Positions 56,967-64,000 of a stretch of DNA of 64,000 bases are shown piece by piece (positions within the stretch are counted from its first letter, which is position 1; each line of letters begins with the position of its first letter). Source of the stretch: Bacteroidetes bacterium GWF2_33_16 (GTDB lineage Bacteria > Bacteroidota > Bacteroidia > Bacteroidales > UBA12077); assembly GCA_001768565.1 (NCBI GenBank), contig MEOE01000010.1:62001-126000 (forward strand), read 5' to 3'. The notes below the pieces were generated by a model. That model had not been told where the DNA came from, ran no database searches, and worked only from the letters and a program-made list of their open reading frames with translations. Made by a program: the position numbers and the translations under genes.

Positions 56967-57141
56967 ATCATAATCATTAACTTTGAAACAGCTTTAGCAT
57001 ATTTCTCTGGAATAGAAGGCAGAAAACGCAAGTGATTATGATAATCATGAATATCAATCTAAGAATAATTTATTTTTATAAAACTTTGCTCACTATTTGG
57101 GTTTATTGCGTTCTTAGCAGGTATAAAAATATTATAATCCG

Positions 57142-58041
57142 ATGAACTGGGAACAAACAATCATACAATTCAGAAATTTTTTAAAACTAGAGAGATCACT
57201 TTCTGGAAATTCAATTACTGCTTACGAAACCGATATTCGTAAGTTGGTAGCATATCTTGAAATTAAGAAACAATCAACCTTACCGCAACAAATAAAGCTT
57301 GCTGATTTAAAAAATTTCATTGAATGGATTAATGAGCTGGGGTTACATGCACGTTCTCAATCAAGAATTATTTCAGGATTAAAAGCTTTTTTCAAATTTC
57401 TTTTACTCGATAATCAGATCGAAGCAGATCCATCTGGATTGCTTGAATCACCCAAAATAGGGAGAAAACTTCCAGAGGTTTTATCTATTATCGAAATTGA
57501 CCAGATAATAGCTGAAATAGATCTTAGCTCACCCGAGGGTCAGCGTAATAAAGCAATTATTGAGACTTTATATAGTTGTGGTTTACGTGTTTCGGAGCTG
57601 GTAAATTTAAAACTAACCAATCTTTATTTTGATGAAGGATTTATTAAAGTAGTAGGTAAAGGAAGTAAAGAAAGGCTCGTACCTATTGGCAGTAAAGCAA
57701 TTAAAGAAATAGAATTGTATTTTACTTATCGTAATCTCCTTCCTAATATTGATAAAGGCAGTCAGAATATAGTTTTTCTTAATCGCAGAGGGAAGCTGCT
57801 TACTCGGGTAATGATTTTTACAATAATAAAACGACTTGCTGAGAAAGCCCAAATCAAGAAAACAATTAGTCCTCATACATTTCGACATTCATTTGCAACA
57901 CATCTAATAGATGGAGGAGCAGATTTGCGTGCTGTTCAAGAGATGCTCGGACACGAATCAATAATCACAACAGAAATTTATACACATCTTGATCGTGAAT
58001 ATTTGCGTGATGCAATTATTCAATATCACCCAAGAGCTTAA
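57142..58041 (+). CDS. xerD: Tyrosine recombinase XerD-like
   Basis: 299 residues: N-terminal core-binding domain (1-~105) and C-terminal catalytic domain with the R-H-R-Y set visible: R in TLYSCGLRVSELVNL, K in VVGKGSKERLVP, HxxR in HTFRHSFATHL and H in MLGHESIITTEIY, whose final tyrosine is the nucleophile (EIYTHLDREYL). Size, lack of flanking repeats and of a mobile-element partner argue for the housekeeping chromosome-dimer resolution recombinase rather than a phage integrase; xerC-like alternatives are not excluded. Stands alone. Confidence 0.92.
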   Translation: MNWEQTIIQFRNFLKLERSLSGNSITAYETDIRKLVAYLEIKKQSTLPQQIKLADLKNFIEWINELGLHARSQSRIISGLKAFFKFLLLDNQIEADPSGLLESPKIGRKLPEVLSIIEIDQIIAEIDLSSPEGQRNKAIIETLYSCGLRVSELVNLKLTNLYFDEGFIKVVGKGSKERLVPIGSKAIKEIELYFTYRNLLPNIDKGSQNIVFLNRRGKLLTRVMIFTIIKRLAEKAQIKKTISPHTFRHSFATHLIDGGADLRAVQEMLGHESIITTEIYTHLDREYLRDAIIQYHPRA

Positions 58042-58190
58042 AAAATATTCTGCAAACCTTTGCAATGGTATTTACAATCAGTTTTATATTTACTTCCATT
58101 TTTCTTATATTATTGATATACTGAAATATACACAAAATAAATAATTCTATGAATTCTATGTTTAGAGTTAAAATAATTGCACTGTAAGCA

Positions 58191-58219
58191 TTGAATTTGT
58201 TAATTTTTAAATATATTTG
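58191..58219 (+). promoter_or_regulatory. Promoter of ppdK
   Basis: TTG at 58191-58193, 18 bases, then TATATTTG (exact TAnnTTTG) at 58212-58219. The ATG follows 68 bases later. Confidence 0.6.
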
Positions 58220-58287
58220 TAACCTGCAAAATATTTTTTAGTAAGAGAATCATTTTCAATTAATTATAAATTTTAAAATTCAATAAA

Positions 58288-61005
58288 ATGTCAAACGTAA
58301 AAAGAGTTTACACATTTGGTGATAAAAAAGCCGAAGGTAATGCTAGCATGAAGAATCTGCTGGGTGGTAAAGGAGCTAACCTTGCCGAAATGAATCTAAT
58401 TGGAGTACCAGTACCTCCTGGTTTTACTATTACCACTGATGTTTGTGCCGAATATAACAAGTTAGGAAAAGATAAAGTTGTTGAATTACTAAAAACCGAA
58501 GTTGAAGCAGCTGTTAAGTATGTTGAAAAAATTATGGGAACATCTTTCGGGAGCAACGAAAACCCATTATTACTTTCTGTTCGTTCTGGTGCTCGTGCCT
58601 CAATGCCAGGTATGATGGATACCGTTCTTAACCTTGGTATGAATGATGCAGCTGTTGAAGGATTAACAAAAAGAACAGGTAATGCACGTTTTGCTTGGGA
58701 TTCGTATCGTCGTTTTGTTCAAATGTTTGGTGATGTAGTATTAGGTATGAAACCTCAATCAAAGGAAGAAATTGATCCTTTCGAAGAGATTATGGAAGAG
58801 ATGAAACATGCCAAAGGAATTAAATTAGATACTGAATTTACTGTTGAAGATTTAAAAGAATTGGTTACTAAGTTTAAAGCTGCAGTAAAAAAACAAACGG
58901 GCCACGATTTTCCAACAAATCCATGGGAACAACTTTGGGGTTCGGTAATGGCGGTATTCGACAGCTGGCAGAACCCAAGAGCTGTTTATTACAGAGCTCT
59001 TAATCAGATTCCTGAAGAATGGGGAACTGCAGTTAACGTACAAGCTATGGTTTTCGGTAACATGGGCGAAAACTCTGGTACTGGTGTAGCATTTACACGT
59101 AATGCAAGTACAGGTGAAGATATTTTTAATGGTGAGTATTTAATTGATGCTCAAGGAGAAGATGTGGTTGCTGGTATTCGAACACCACAAGAGATATCCA
59201 AAGAAGGCTCATTACGTTGGGCTGTATTAGCTGGTGTTACTGAAGAAGATCGTGCGAAAAACTATCCTTCGTTAGAAGAAAAAATGCCAATCATCTTTAA
59301 GGAGCTAAACGAAGTTCAACAAAAACTTGAAGATCATTATAAAGATATGCAGGATCTTGAATTTACTATTCAGGATGGTAAATTATGGATGTTACAAACA
59401 CGTAATGGCAAACGTACTGCTGCTGCTATGGTTAAAATTGCCATGGATCTATTGAAACAAGGTATTATTGATGAGAAAACAGCTATTCTTCGTCAGGAGC
59501 CAAATAAACTTGATGAATTATTACATCCAGTATTTTCTAAAGCTGGAATGAAAAATGCAAAAGTGTTGGCAAAAGGATTACCTGCTTCTCCAGGTGCAGC
59601 AACTGGTCAAATAGTATTCTTTGCTGACGAAGCTAAAAAATTCCAGGCTTCAATATTGGTTCGTACCGAAACTTCTCCTGAAGATTTAGAAGGAATGAAC
59701 ATTGCCCGTGGTATTTTAACTGCTCGTGGTGGTATGACATCGCATGCTGCTGTTGTAGCTCGTGGTATGGGCAAATGCTGTGTTTCAGGTGCTGGTGCTG
59801 TAAATATTAATTACAAAACCCGTATCATGAATATCGAAGGTGTTGAATTTAAAGAAGGTGACTGGATTTCACTAAACGGATCAACTGGAGAAGTTTACAT
59901 GGGAAAAATTGAAACTCAAGACCCTGATATGAGTGGCGATTTTGGCGATATCATGAAATTAGCCGATAAATACAGAGTAATGGATGTTCGTACAAACGCT
60001 GATACTCCTCATGATGCAAAAGTTGCAAGAGAATTTGGTGCTCATGGTATTGGTCTTTGCCGCACAGAGCATATGTTTTTCGAAGGCGAAAGAATCAAAG
60101 CTATGCGCGAAATGATTCTTGCCGAAACTGAAAAAGACAGAAGAAAAGCATTAGAAAAATTATTACCATTCCAACGAGCAGACTTCGAAGGAATTCTTGA
60201 AGCTATGGCTGGTTATGGTGTTACTATACGATTACTCGATCCACCATTACACGAATTTGTTCCTCACGAAGAAGCAAATCAGAAAGAAATGGCTAAGGAA
60301 ATGGGTATTTCAGTAGAAGAAATAAAACGTAAAGTTGATTCTTTACATGAATTTAACCCAATGTTAGGCCACCGTGGTTGCCGCTTAGGTATCACTTATC
60401 CTGAAATTACAGAAATGCAGGCACGCGCAATCATTGAAGCTGCAGTTAATTTGAAAAATAAAGGTGTAGATGCCCGCCCTGAAATTATGATTCCTTTAAT
60501 TGGTACAGCTAAAGAATTTACATTACAGGAAGAACTAATTCGTAAAACAGCAGAGAAAGTATTTGCTGAAAAAGGAACTAAAATCGATTACCTTGTTGGT
60601 ACTATGATCGAGATTCCAAGAGCTGCTTTAACCGCTGGAGATATTGCAGATAGAGCTGAATTTTTCTCATTTGGTACAAATGACTTAACCCAGATGACAT
60701 TTGGTTATTCGAGAGATGACGCTGGTAAATTTTTACCTGTTTATCTAAAAGAAGGAATCTTAAAAAGTGATCCATTTCAAATTCTTGATCAATCAGGTGT
60801 TGGTCAACTTGTAGAAATGGGTGTTCAAAGAGGTAGAGCAAAAAATCCAAAATTAAAAGTAGGTATTTGTGGCGAACATGGTGGTGAACCAAGTTCTGTT
60901 GAATTCTGTTTCAGAGTTGGAATGAATTATGTTTCTTGTTCTCCTTTCCGAGTTCCTATTGCTCGCTTAGCGTCGGCTCAAGCTACTATTAAATCTGGGA
61001 AATAA
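58288..61005 (+). CDS. ppdK: Pyruvate phosphate dikinase
   Basis: Interconverts pyruvate + ATP + phosphate and PEP + AMP + pyrophosphate. 905 residues, usual length. N-terminal ATP-grasp domain ([42 protein letters not shown]), central phosphohistidine domain with the catalytic histidine in [18 protein letters not shown], and C-terminal PEP/pyruvate barrel with [21 protein letters not shown] and [22 protein letters not shown]. Cytoplasmic. Its own promoter, strong terminator and proximity to pckA and pyk make it a key enzyme of the PEP node here; the direction of flux is unknown. Confidence 0.97.
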   Translation: MSNVKRVYTFGDKKAEGNASMKNLLGGKGANLAEMNLIGVPVPPGFTITTDVCAEYNKLGKDKVVELLKTEVEAAVKYVEKIMGTSFGSNENPLLLSVRSGARASMPGMMDTVLNLGMNDAAVEGLTKRTGNARFAWDSYRRFVQMFGDVVLGMKPQSKEEIDPFEEIMEEMKHAKGIKLDTEFTVEDLKELVTKFKAAVKKQTGHDFPTNPWEQLWGSVMAVFDSWQNPRAVYYRALNQIPEEWGTAVNVQAMVFGNMGENSGTGVAFTRNASTGEDIFNGEYLIDAQGEDVVAGIRTPQEISKEGSLRWAVLAGVTEEDRAKNYPSLEEKMPIIFKELNEVQQKLEDHYKDMQDLEFTIQDGKLWMLQTRNGKRTAAAMVKIAMDLLKQGIIDEKTAILRQEPNKLDELLHPVFSKAGMKNAKVLAKGLPASPGAATGQIVFFADEAKKFQASILVRTETSPEDLEGMNIARGILTARGGMTSHAAVVARGMGKCCVSGAGAVNINYKTRIMNIEGVEFKEGDWISLNGSTGEVYMGKIETQDPDMSGDFGDIMKLADKYRVMDVRTNADTPHDAKVAREFGAHGIGLCRTEHMFFEGERIKAMREMILAETEKDRRKALEKLLPFQRADFEGILEAMAGYGVTIRLLDPPLHEFVPHEEANQKEMAKEMGISVEEIKRKVDSLHEFNPMLGHRGCRLGITYPEITEMQARAIIEAAVNLKNKGVDARPEIMIPLIGTAKEFTLQEELIRKTAEKVFAEKGTKIDYLVGTMIEIPRAALTAGDIADRAEFFSFGTNDLTQMTFGYSRDDAGKFLPVYLKEGILKSDPFQILDQSGVGQLVEMGVQRGRAKNPKLKVGICGEHGGEPSSVEFCFRVGMNYVSCSPFRVPIARLASAQATIKSGK

Positions 61006-61027
61006 TACTCAGGACTTATTTATATCA

Positions 61028-61066
61028 GAAGCCATCGGTTTTTTCCGATGGCTTCTTTATTTTTTT
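61028..61066 (+). terminator. Terminator after ppdK
   Basis: 11-bp perfect stem GAAGCCATCGG / CCGATGGCTTC with a six-T loop, then a T-rich tail. Confidence 0.92.
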
Positions 61067-61091
61067 AAGGGTAAAATACTTTTAAAGAGTA

Positions 61092-61120
61092 TTTGGAATA
61101 TAATTATTTTTTTACCTTTG
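61092..61120 (+). promoter_or_regulatory. Promoter of pckA
   Basis: TTTG at 61092-61095, 17 bases, then TACCTTTG (exact TAnnTTTG) at 61113-61120. Best -33/-7 pair in the window; the ATG is at 61161. Confidence 0.72.
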
Positions 61121-61160
61121 ACGTTTACTTGAGAAAAAACAACAAAAGCTAGAATATAAC

Positions 61161-62822
61161 ATGGAAAAAACTACTGAAATAACCCTGAAAAATGATTTAA
61201 AGAACCTGATAAATAATCATAAAAAGGTTCATCAGAATCTATCACGTAAAGACATCATTAAGCATGTACTTGACAATAAAGAAGCCATTGCTTCCAAAAA
61301 TGGAGCTATTGCTACATGGACTCCAAAAGAATCTACAGGTCGCAGTCCAAAAGATACATACATTGTTAAGCGTGCTGAAAGTGAAAAAAACATTGACTGG
61401 ACATCACCAAATAATTTACCTATTGATAGTGAAACCTTTGATATGCTTTTTAATGATGCTATTCAAATGTTATCACAAAAGGAACAATTATATACTACTG
61501 ATCGGGTAATTGGTGCTGATTCGAAATATGCACTACCTGTAAAAGTTGTTACCAGTTTGGCTCTAACAACATTATTTACTGATAATATGTTCAGGCCTGT
61601 TCCGAAAGATATTGAAAAAAGTATTTTCTTCAATCGAGGATTTCAACTGGTTCAAGTTCCTTATAATAAACTTGATCCTAAAAAGTATGAAGGACGTATC
61701 CATAAACTACCAAATGGAAAAACATCGAATCTTGCTTTGGCAATGGACCTTGATAGAGGGCTTGGTGTTGTAATCGGATCTGCATATCTTGGTAGTGTTA
61801 AGAAAATGATGTTTACTGTAATGAATTATTACCTGCCATTCGAAGGGGTTTTACCATTACATTGTTCTGCTAACGAAGATAAAAATGGAGTTTCTGCCTT
61901 ACTTTTAGGATTATCTGGTACAGGAAAAACAACTCTTTCTGCCGACCCAAACAGAGCTCTATTAGGTGATGATGAACATGGCTGGAGTGTTGATGGAATT
62001 GCAAACTTCGAAAATGGATGCTATGCCAAAATGATTGACATTAATCCGGAAAAAGAACCAGAGATTTATAACGCGGTGATGCATAAAGACGATCCTTTAA
62101 ATCATGGAGCTATTGTTGAAAATGCAATGATTTATCCTAATGGAGAATTCGATTACAATGATAACCGTATTACTGAAAACTCAAGAGCATCTTTCCCACT
62201 TTCATTTTTAAAAAATATTAAAGTTTCATCTGTTTCTGGTCATCCAACAACTATTTTATTCCTTACGGCCGATGCTTATGGTGTATTGCCCCCAATTTCT
62301 AAACTTAATCCAGATCAGGCAATGCTATGGTTTCTGATGGGTTATACAAGTAAGTTAGCAGGTACTGAAACCGGAATTACAGAGCCACAGTCAACTTTCT
62401 CACGTTTCTTCGGACAACCTTTCATGCCATGCAATCCAGATATTTATGCAGGTATGCTTGGACAAAAGATGGAACAATTTAATTCGAAAGTTTATCTTGT
62501 AAATACAGGATGGAGTGGTGGTGCATACGGAATTGGAAAACGTATTGATATAAAATTAACTAGAGCAATGGTAAATGCTGCCTTAAATGGTGATCTCGAA
62601 AAAGTGGAATATATCTATGATGACCTTTTTCACTTGAATATCCCAAAAACTTGTCCTGGTGTGCCATCTGAAATGTTATTTCCATCAAATACATGGAGCA
62701 ATAAAGATGATTATCAGAAAATGGCTAAAAAATTAGCAGACGAATTTAGCAAAGCATTTGATAAATCGTATGGTAATAAAAATATTAAAGATAGTATAAA
62801 GAAACAGTGTCCAGGAAAATAG
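61161..62822 (+). CDS. pckA: Phosphoenolpyruvate carboxykinase (ATP)
   Basis: Oxaloacetate + ATP to PEP + CO2 + ADP; in many Bacteroidota it runs in the carboxylating direction during fermentation to succinate. 553 residues. ATP-type signatures: P-loop GLSGTGKTTLSADPNRALLG region (kinase-1a), DDEHGW (kinase-2), RASFPLSF, VNTGWSGGAYGIGKRI and the N-terminal ATWTPKESTGRSPKD. The ATP form is distinct from the GTP enzyme. Single gene with its own promoter and terminator. Confidence 0.97.
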   Translation: MEKTTEITLKNDLKNLINNHKKVHQNLSRKDIIKHVLDNKEAIASKNGAIATWTPKESTGRSPKDTYIVKRAESEKNIDWTSPNNLPIDSETFDMLFNDAIQMLSQKEQLYTTDRVIGADSKYALPVKVVTSLALTTLFTDNMFRPVPKDIEKSIFFNRGFQLVQVPYNKLDPKKYEGRIHKLPNGKTSNLALAMDLDRGLGVVIGSAYLGSVKKMMFTVMNYYLPFEGVLPLHCSANEDKNGVSALLLGLSGTGKTTLSADPNRALLGDDEHGWSVDGIANFENGCYAKMIDINPEKEPEIYNAVMHKDDPLNHGAIVENAMIYPNGEFDYNDNRITENSRASFPLSFLKNIKVSSVSGHPTTILFLTADAYGVLPPISKLNPDQAMLWFLMGYTSKLAGTETGITEPQSTFSRFFGQPFMPCNPDIYAGMLGQKMEQFNSKVYLVNTGWSGGAYGIGKRIDIKLTRAMVNAALNGDLEKVEYIYDDLFHLNIPKTCPGVPSEMLFPSNTWSNKDDYQKMAKKLADEFSKAFDKSYGNKNIKDSIKKQCPGK

Positions 62823-62847
62823 ACCCTGCCCTAAATAATGATAAATC

Positions 62848-62886
62848 AAGAGTTTAATGTTTAGGCGTTAAACTCTTCTTTTTTGT
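62848..62886 (+). terminator. Terminator after pckA
   Basis: 10-bp stem AAGAGTTTAA / TTAAACTCTT with a 10-base loop, followed by CTTTTTTG. Confidence 0.85.
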
Positions 62887-62940
62887 TTGGAAAAACTTTA
62901 CAAATTCAGATAACTATATATTTTGATGTAAATAAAAATA

Positions 62941-62956
62941 TTTGTTATTTTGCAGC
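62941..62956 (+). promoter_or_regulatory. Putative plsY promoter, 16-mer shared with proS
   Basis: TTTGTTATTTTGCAGC, identical to 11700-11715, 28 bases before the plsY ATG; contains TTATTTTG, one mismatch from TAnnTTTG. Confidence 0.45.
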
Positions 62957-62984
62957 CCAAGTAAGTTAATTTGAAAAGGATATT

Positions 62985-63677
62985 ATGTTCATTGTACTTA
63001 ATATAATCCTAATTATTGTTGCCTATCTTGTTGGTTCAATACCAACATCAGTATGGATTGGCCAATACTATTACAATATTGATGTTAGGGAACATGGCAG
63101 TGGAAATGCAGGAGCAACAAACACCTTCAGGGTATTAGGAACCAAAGCTGGAATAATTGTTTTTATTGTAGATATATTAAAAGGCTTTGGAGCTGTAAAT
63201 CTTATTCATTTTACAAGTTATTATATACCACATAGTGGAAGTTATACAAATATTCAACTTTTACTTGGTATTGCTGCAATGCTTGGCCATATCTTCCCAA
63301 TTTATGTAGGTTTTCGCGGAGGGAAAGGTGTCGCAACACTATTTGGTGTTATTTGGGCAATTAGTTTTTATCCAACACTTATTATGGCCGGTATTTTTCT
63401 TATTACACTTATTATCACCCGATATGTCTCTCTTAGTTCAATGATATCAGGTTTTTCATTTCCTTTTTTAATCATCCTTGTATTTAAAGAAACAACTCCA
63501 ACACTTGTTATTTTTTCGCTTATTATGGCTGTTTTAATGCTTTTTACCCATCAAAAAAATATTGAACGCTTATTGCGAAAAGAAGAAAAAAAGGCCAACC
63601 TTCCTAAAATTAAAAAGGAACATCTACAGAAACTAAAAAAAATAAAACGGAGAAAGAGAAAAGTAATTGTTGCTTAA
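62985..63677 (+). CDS. plsY: Acyl-phosphate:glycerol-3-phosphate acyltransferase
   Basis: First acylation step of phospholipid synthesis, from acyl-phosphate. 230 residues with five membrane helices. Family motifs GSIPTSVWIG, GSGNAGATNTFRVLG and GFRGGKGVATLFG (the three PlsY substrate-binding motifs) are all present. It carries a strongly basic C-terminal tail of about 35 residues (ending KIKRRKRKVIVA) that is longer than in typical PlsY. No plsX is adjacent. Confidence 0.94.
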   Translation: MFIVLNIILIIVAYLVGSIPTSVWIGQYYYNIDVREHGSGNAGATNTFRVLGTKAGIIVFIVDILKGFGAVNLIHFTSYYIPHSGSYTNIQLLLGIAAMLGHIFPIYVGFRGGKGVATLFGVIWAISFYPTLIMAGIFLITLIITRYVSLSSMISGFSFPFLIILVFKETTPTLVIFSLIMAVLMLFTHQKNIERLLRKEEKKANLPKIKKEHLQKLKKIKRRKRKVIVA

Positions 63678-63712
63678 TTGATAATTTAAAAAACAACATG
63701 AGTTTATAATAC

Positions 63713-63739
63713 AAAAACCAGCAAATAAGCTGGTTTTTT
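63713..63739 (+). terminator. Terminator after plsY
   Basis: AAAACCAGC / GCTGGTTTT stem with AAATAA loop, followed by T residues; the complementary strand also reads as a stem followed by T residues, so it may serve the convergent kinase gene as well. Confidence 0.88.
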
Positions 63740-63748
63740 CTATAATAA

Positions 63749-64000
63749 TTATAATGGTATCGAAAATTTAAATTTGCTACCATTACCTGGTTCGCTCTCA
63801 ACCCAGATTTTTCCACCATGCTTTTCCACGAATTCTTTACAAAGTATCAGACCTAATCCTGTACCTCTTTCTTTATTAGTACCAGGTGTTGTATGTGGAT
63901 TTGCAAAATTCCAAAGTTTATACTTATCTTCATCACTAATTCCTATTCCGCTATCCGATATAGTTATAATTGTATATTGATCATTCTTCTCATAAAAAAT
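63749..64000 (-). CDS. Sensor histidine kinase, C-terminal HATPase end (5' part outside window)
   Basis: I translated the minus strand from base 64000 to the TAA at 63751-63749: 83 codons plus the stop. It contains the ATP-binding boxes DSGIGIS and GTGLGLILCKEF, and ends KIWVESEPGNGSKFKFSIPL, the C-terminus of a HATPase_c domain. The N-terminal sensor and phosphoacceptor regions lie beyond the window. It converges on plsY, with the plsY terminator between them. Confidence 0.93.
   Translation of the reverse strand: MFYEKNDQYTIITISDSGIGISDEDKYKLWNFANPHTTPGTNKERGTGLGLILCKEFVEKHGGKIWVESEPGNGSKFKFSIPL

Noticed and set aside
57142..58041. Phage or integrative-element integrase
   Set aside because: Size and motifs fit a housekeeping Xer recombinase; no att-like repeats, excisionase or cargo nearby.
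58065..58124. 19-residue hydrophobic peptide (MVFTISFIFTSIFLILLIY)
   Set aside because: Short and AT-driven, with no ribosome-binding site or conserved context; could arise by chance.

Overview
This is an AT-rich chromosomal window from a member of the Bacteroidota, most likely a free-living, Bacteroidales/Marinilabiliales-like organism; I cannot fix the genus. The evidence is the combination of T9SS type A and type B C-terminal sorting domains, TAnnTTTG (-7) promoter elements in front of many genes, few Shine-Dalgarno sequences, a short eukaryote/archaea-like prolyl-tRNA synthetase, a five-repeat DUF349 protein, TPR-containing sensor kinases and SpoIIE phosphatases, and ATP-type PEP carboxykinase together with pyruvate phosphate dikinase. 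I see no prophage, insertion sequence, CRISPR array or rRNA operon. Nearly all of the window is well-packed core genome.

Layout. 1-3 kb: 5' part of recF (reading out of the window), a TPR membrane protein, ribH, then a tRNA-Thr/Tyr/Gly cluster. 3-8.6 kb: a minus-strand run DUF349 protein, pyrG, yidC. 8.8-11.7 kb: a minus-strand pair, a tyrosine-rich lipoprotein and a FadL/OmpP1-like outer-membrane protein. 11.8-23 kb, plus strand: proS, a conserved hypothetical, a GRAM-like protein, two flavodoxin-fold proteins, an M49 peptidase lipoprotein, a POTRA/Omp85-like protein, a 2-Cys peroxiredoxin, pabB and tilS. 23.3-27.6 kb: amtB with a porin-like gene, divergent from a Cache/HAMP histidine kinase and NarL-type regulator. 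27.6-32.4 kb, minus strand: aroC, a metallophosphoesterase, a GAF-like/nucleotidyltransferase fusion and a Uup-type ABC-F ATPase. 32.5-39 kb: a TPR hybrid-free histidine kinase, nth, a hypothetical, hsp20 and a TPR-SpoIIE phosphatase.

39-54.9 kb is the accessory, surface-oriented part: a 2021-residue PKD protein with a type A sorting domain, a NifS-like desulfurase, a secreted Cys-His protein overlapping an SDR gene, a minus-strand operon (DUF6702, a type B sorting-domain protein, a TPR protein) divergent from a HupE/UreJ-like membrane protein, and a secreted caspase-fold protein. 55-63.7 kb is central metabolism: pyk and aroQ (minus), xerD, ppdK, pckA and plsY (plus), ending in the 3' end of another histidine kinase.

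How they work together: pyk, ppdK and pckA cover the PEP-pyruvate-oxaloacetate node within 8 kb; aroQ, aroC and pabB are three scattered steps of chorismate and folate supply; AmtB, its porin-like neighbour and the divergent two-component system look like a nitrogen-uptake locus; the sorting-domain proteins need a type IX secretion system that is not encoded here. The least explained loci are the GAF-like/nucleotidyltransferase plus phosphoesterase pair, the non-PKD insert inside the giant surface protein, the Cys-His protein/SDR pair, and several intergenic stretches made of degenerate short repeats.
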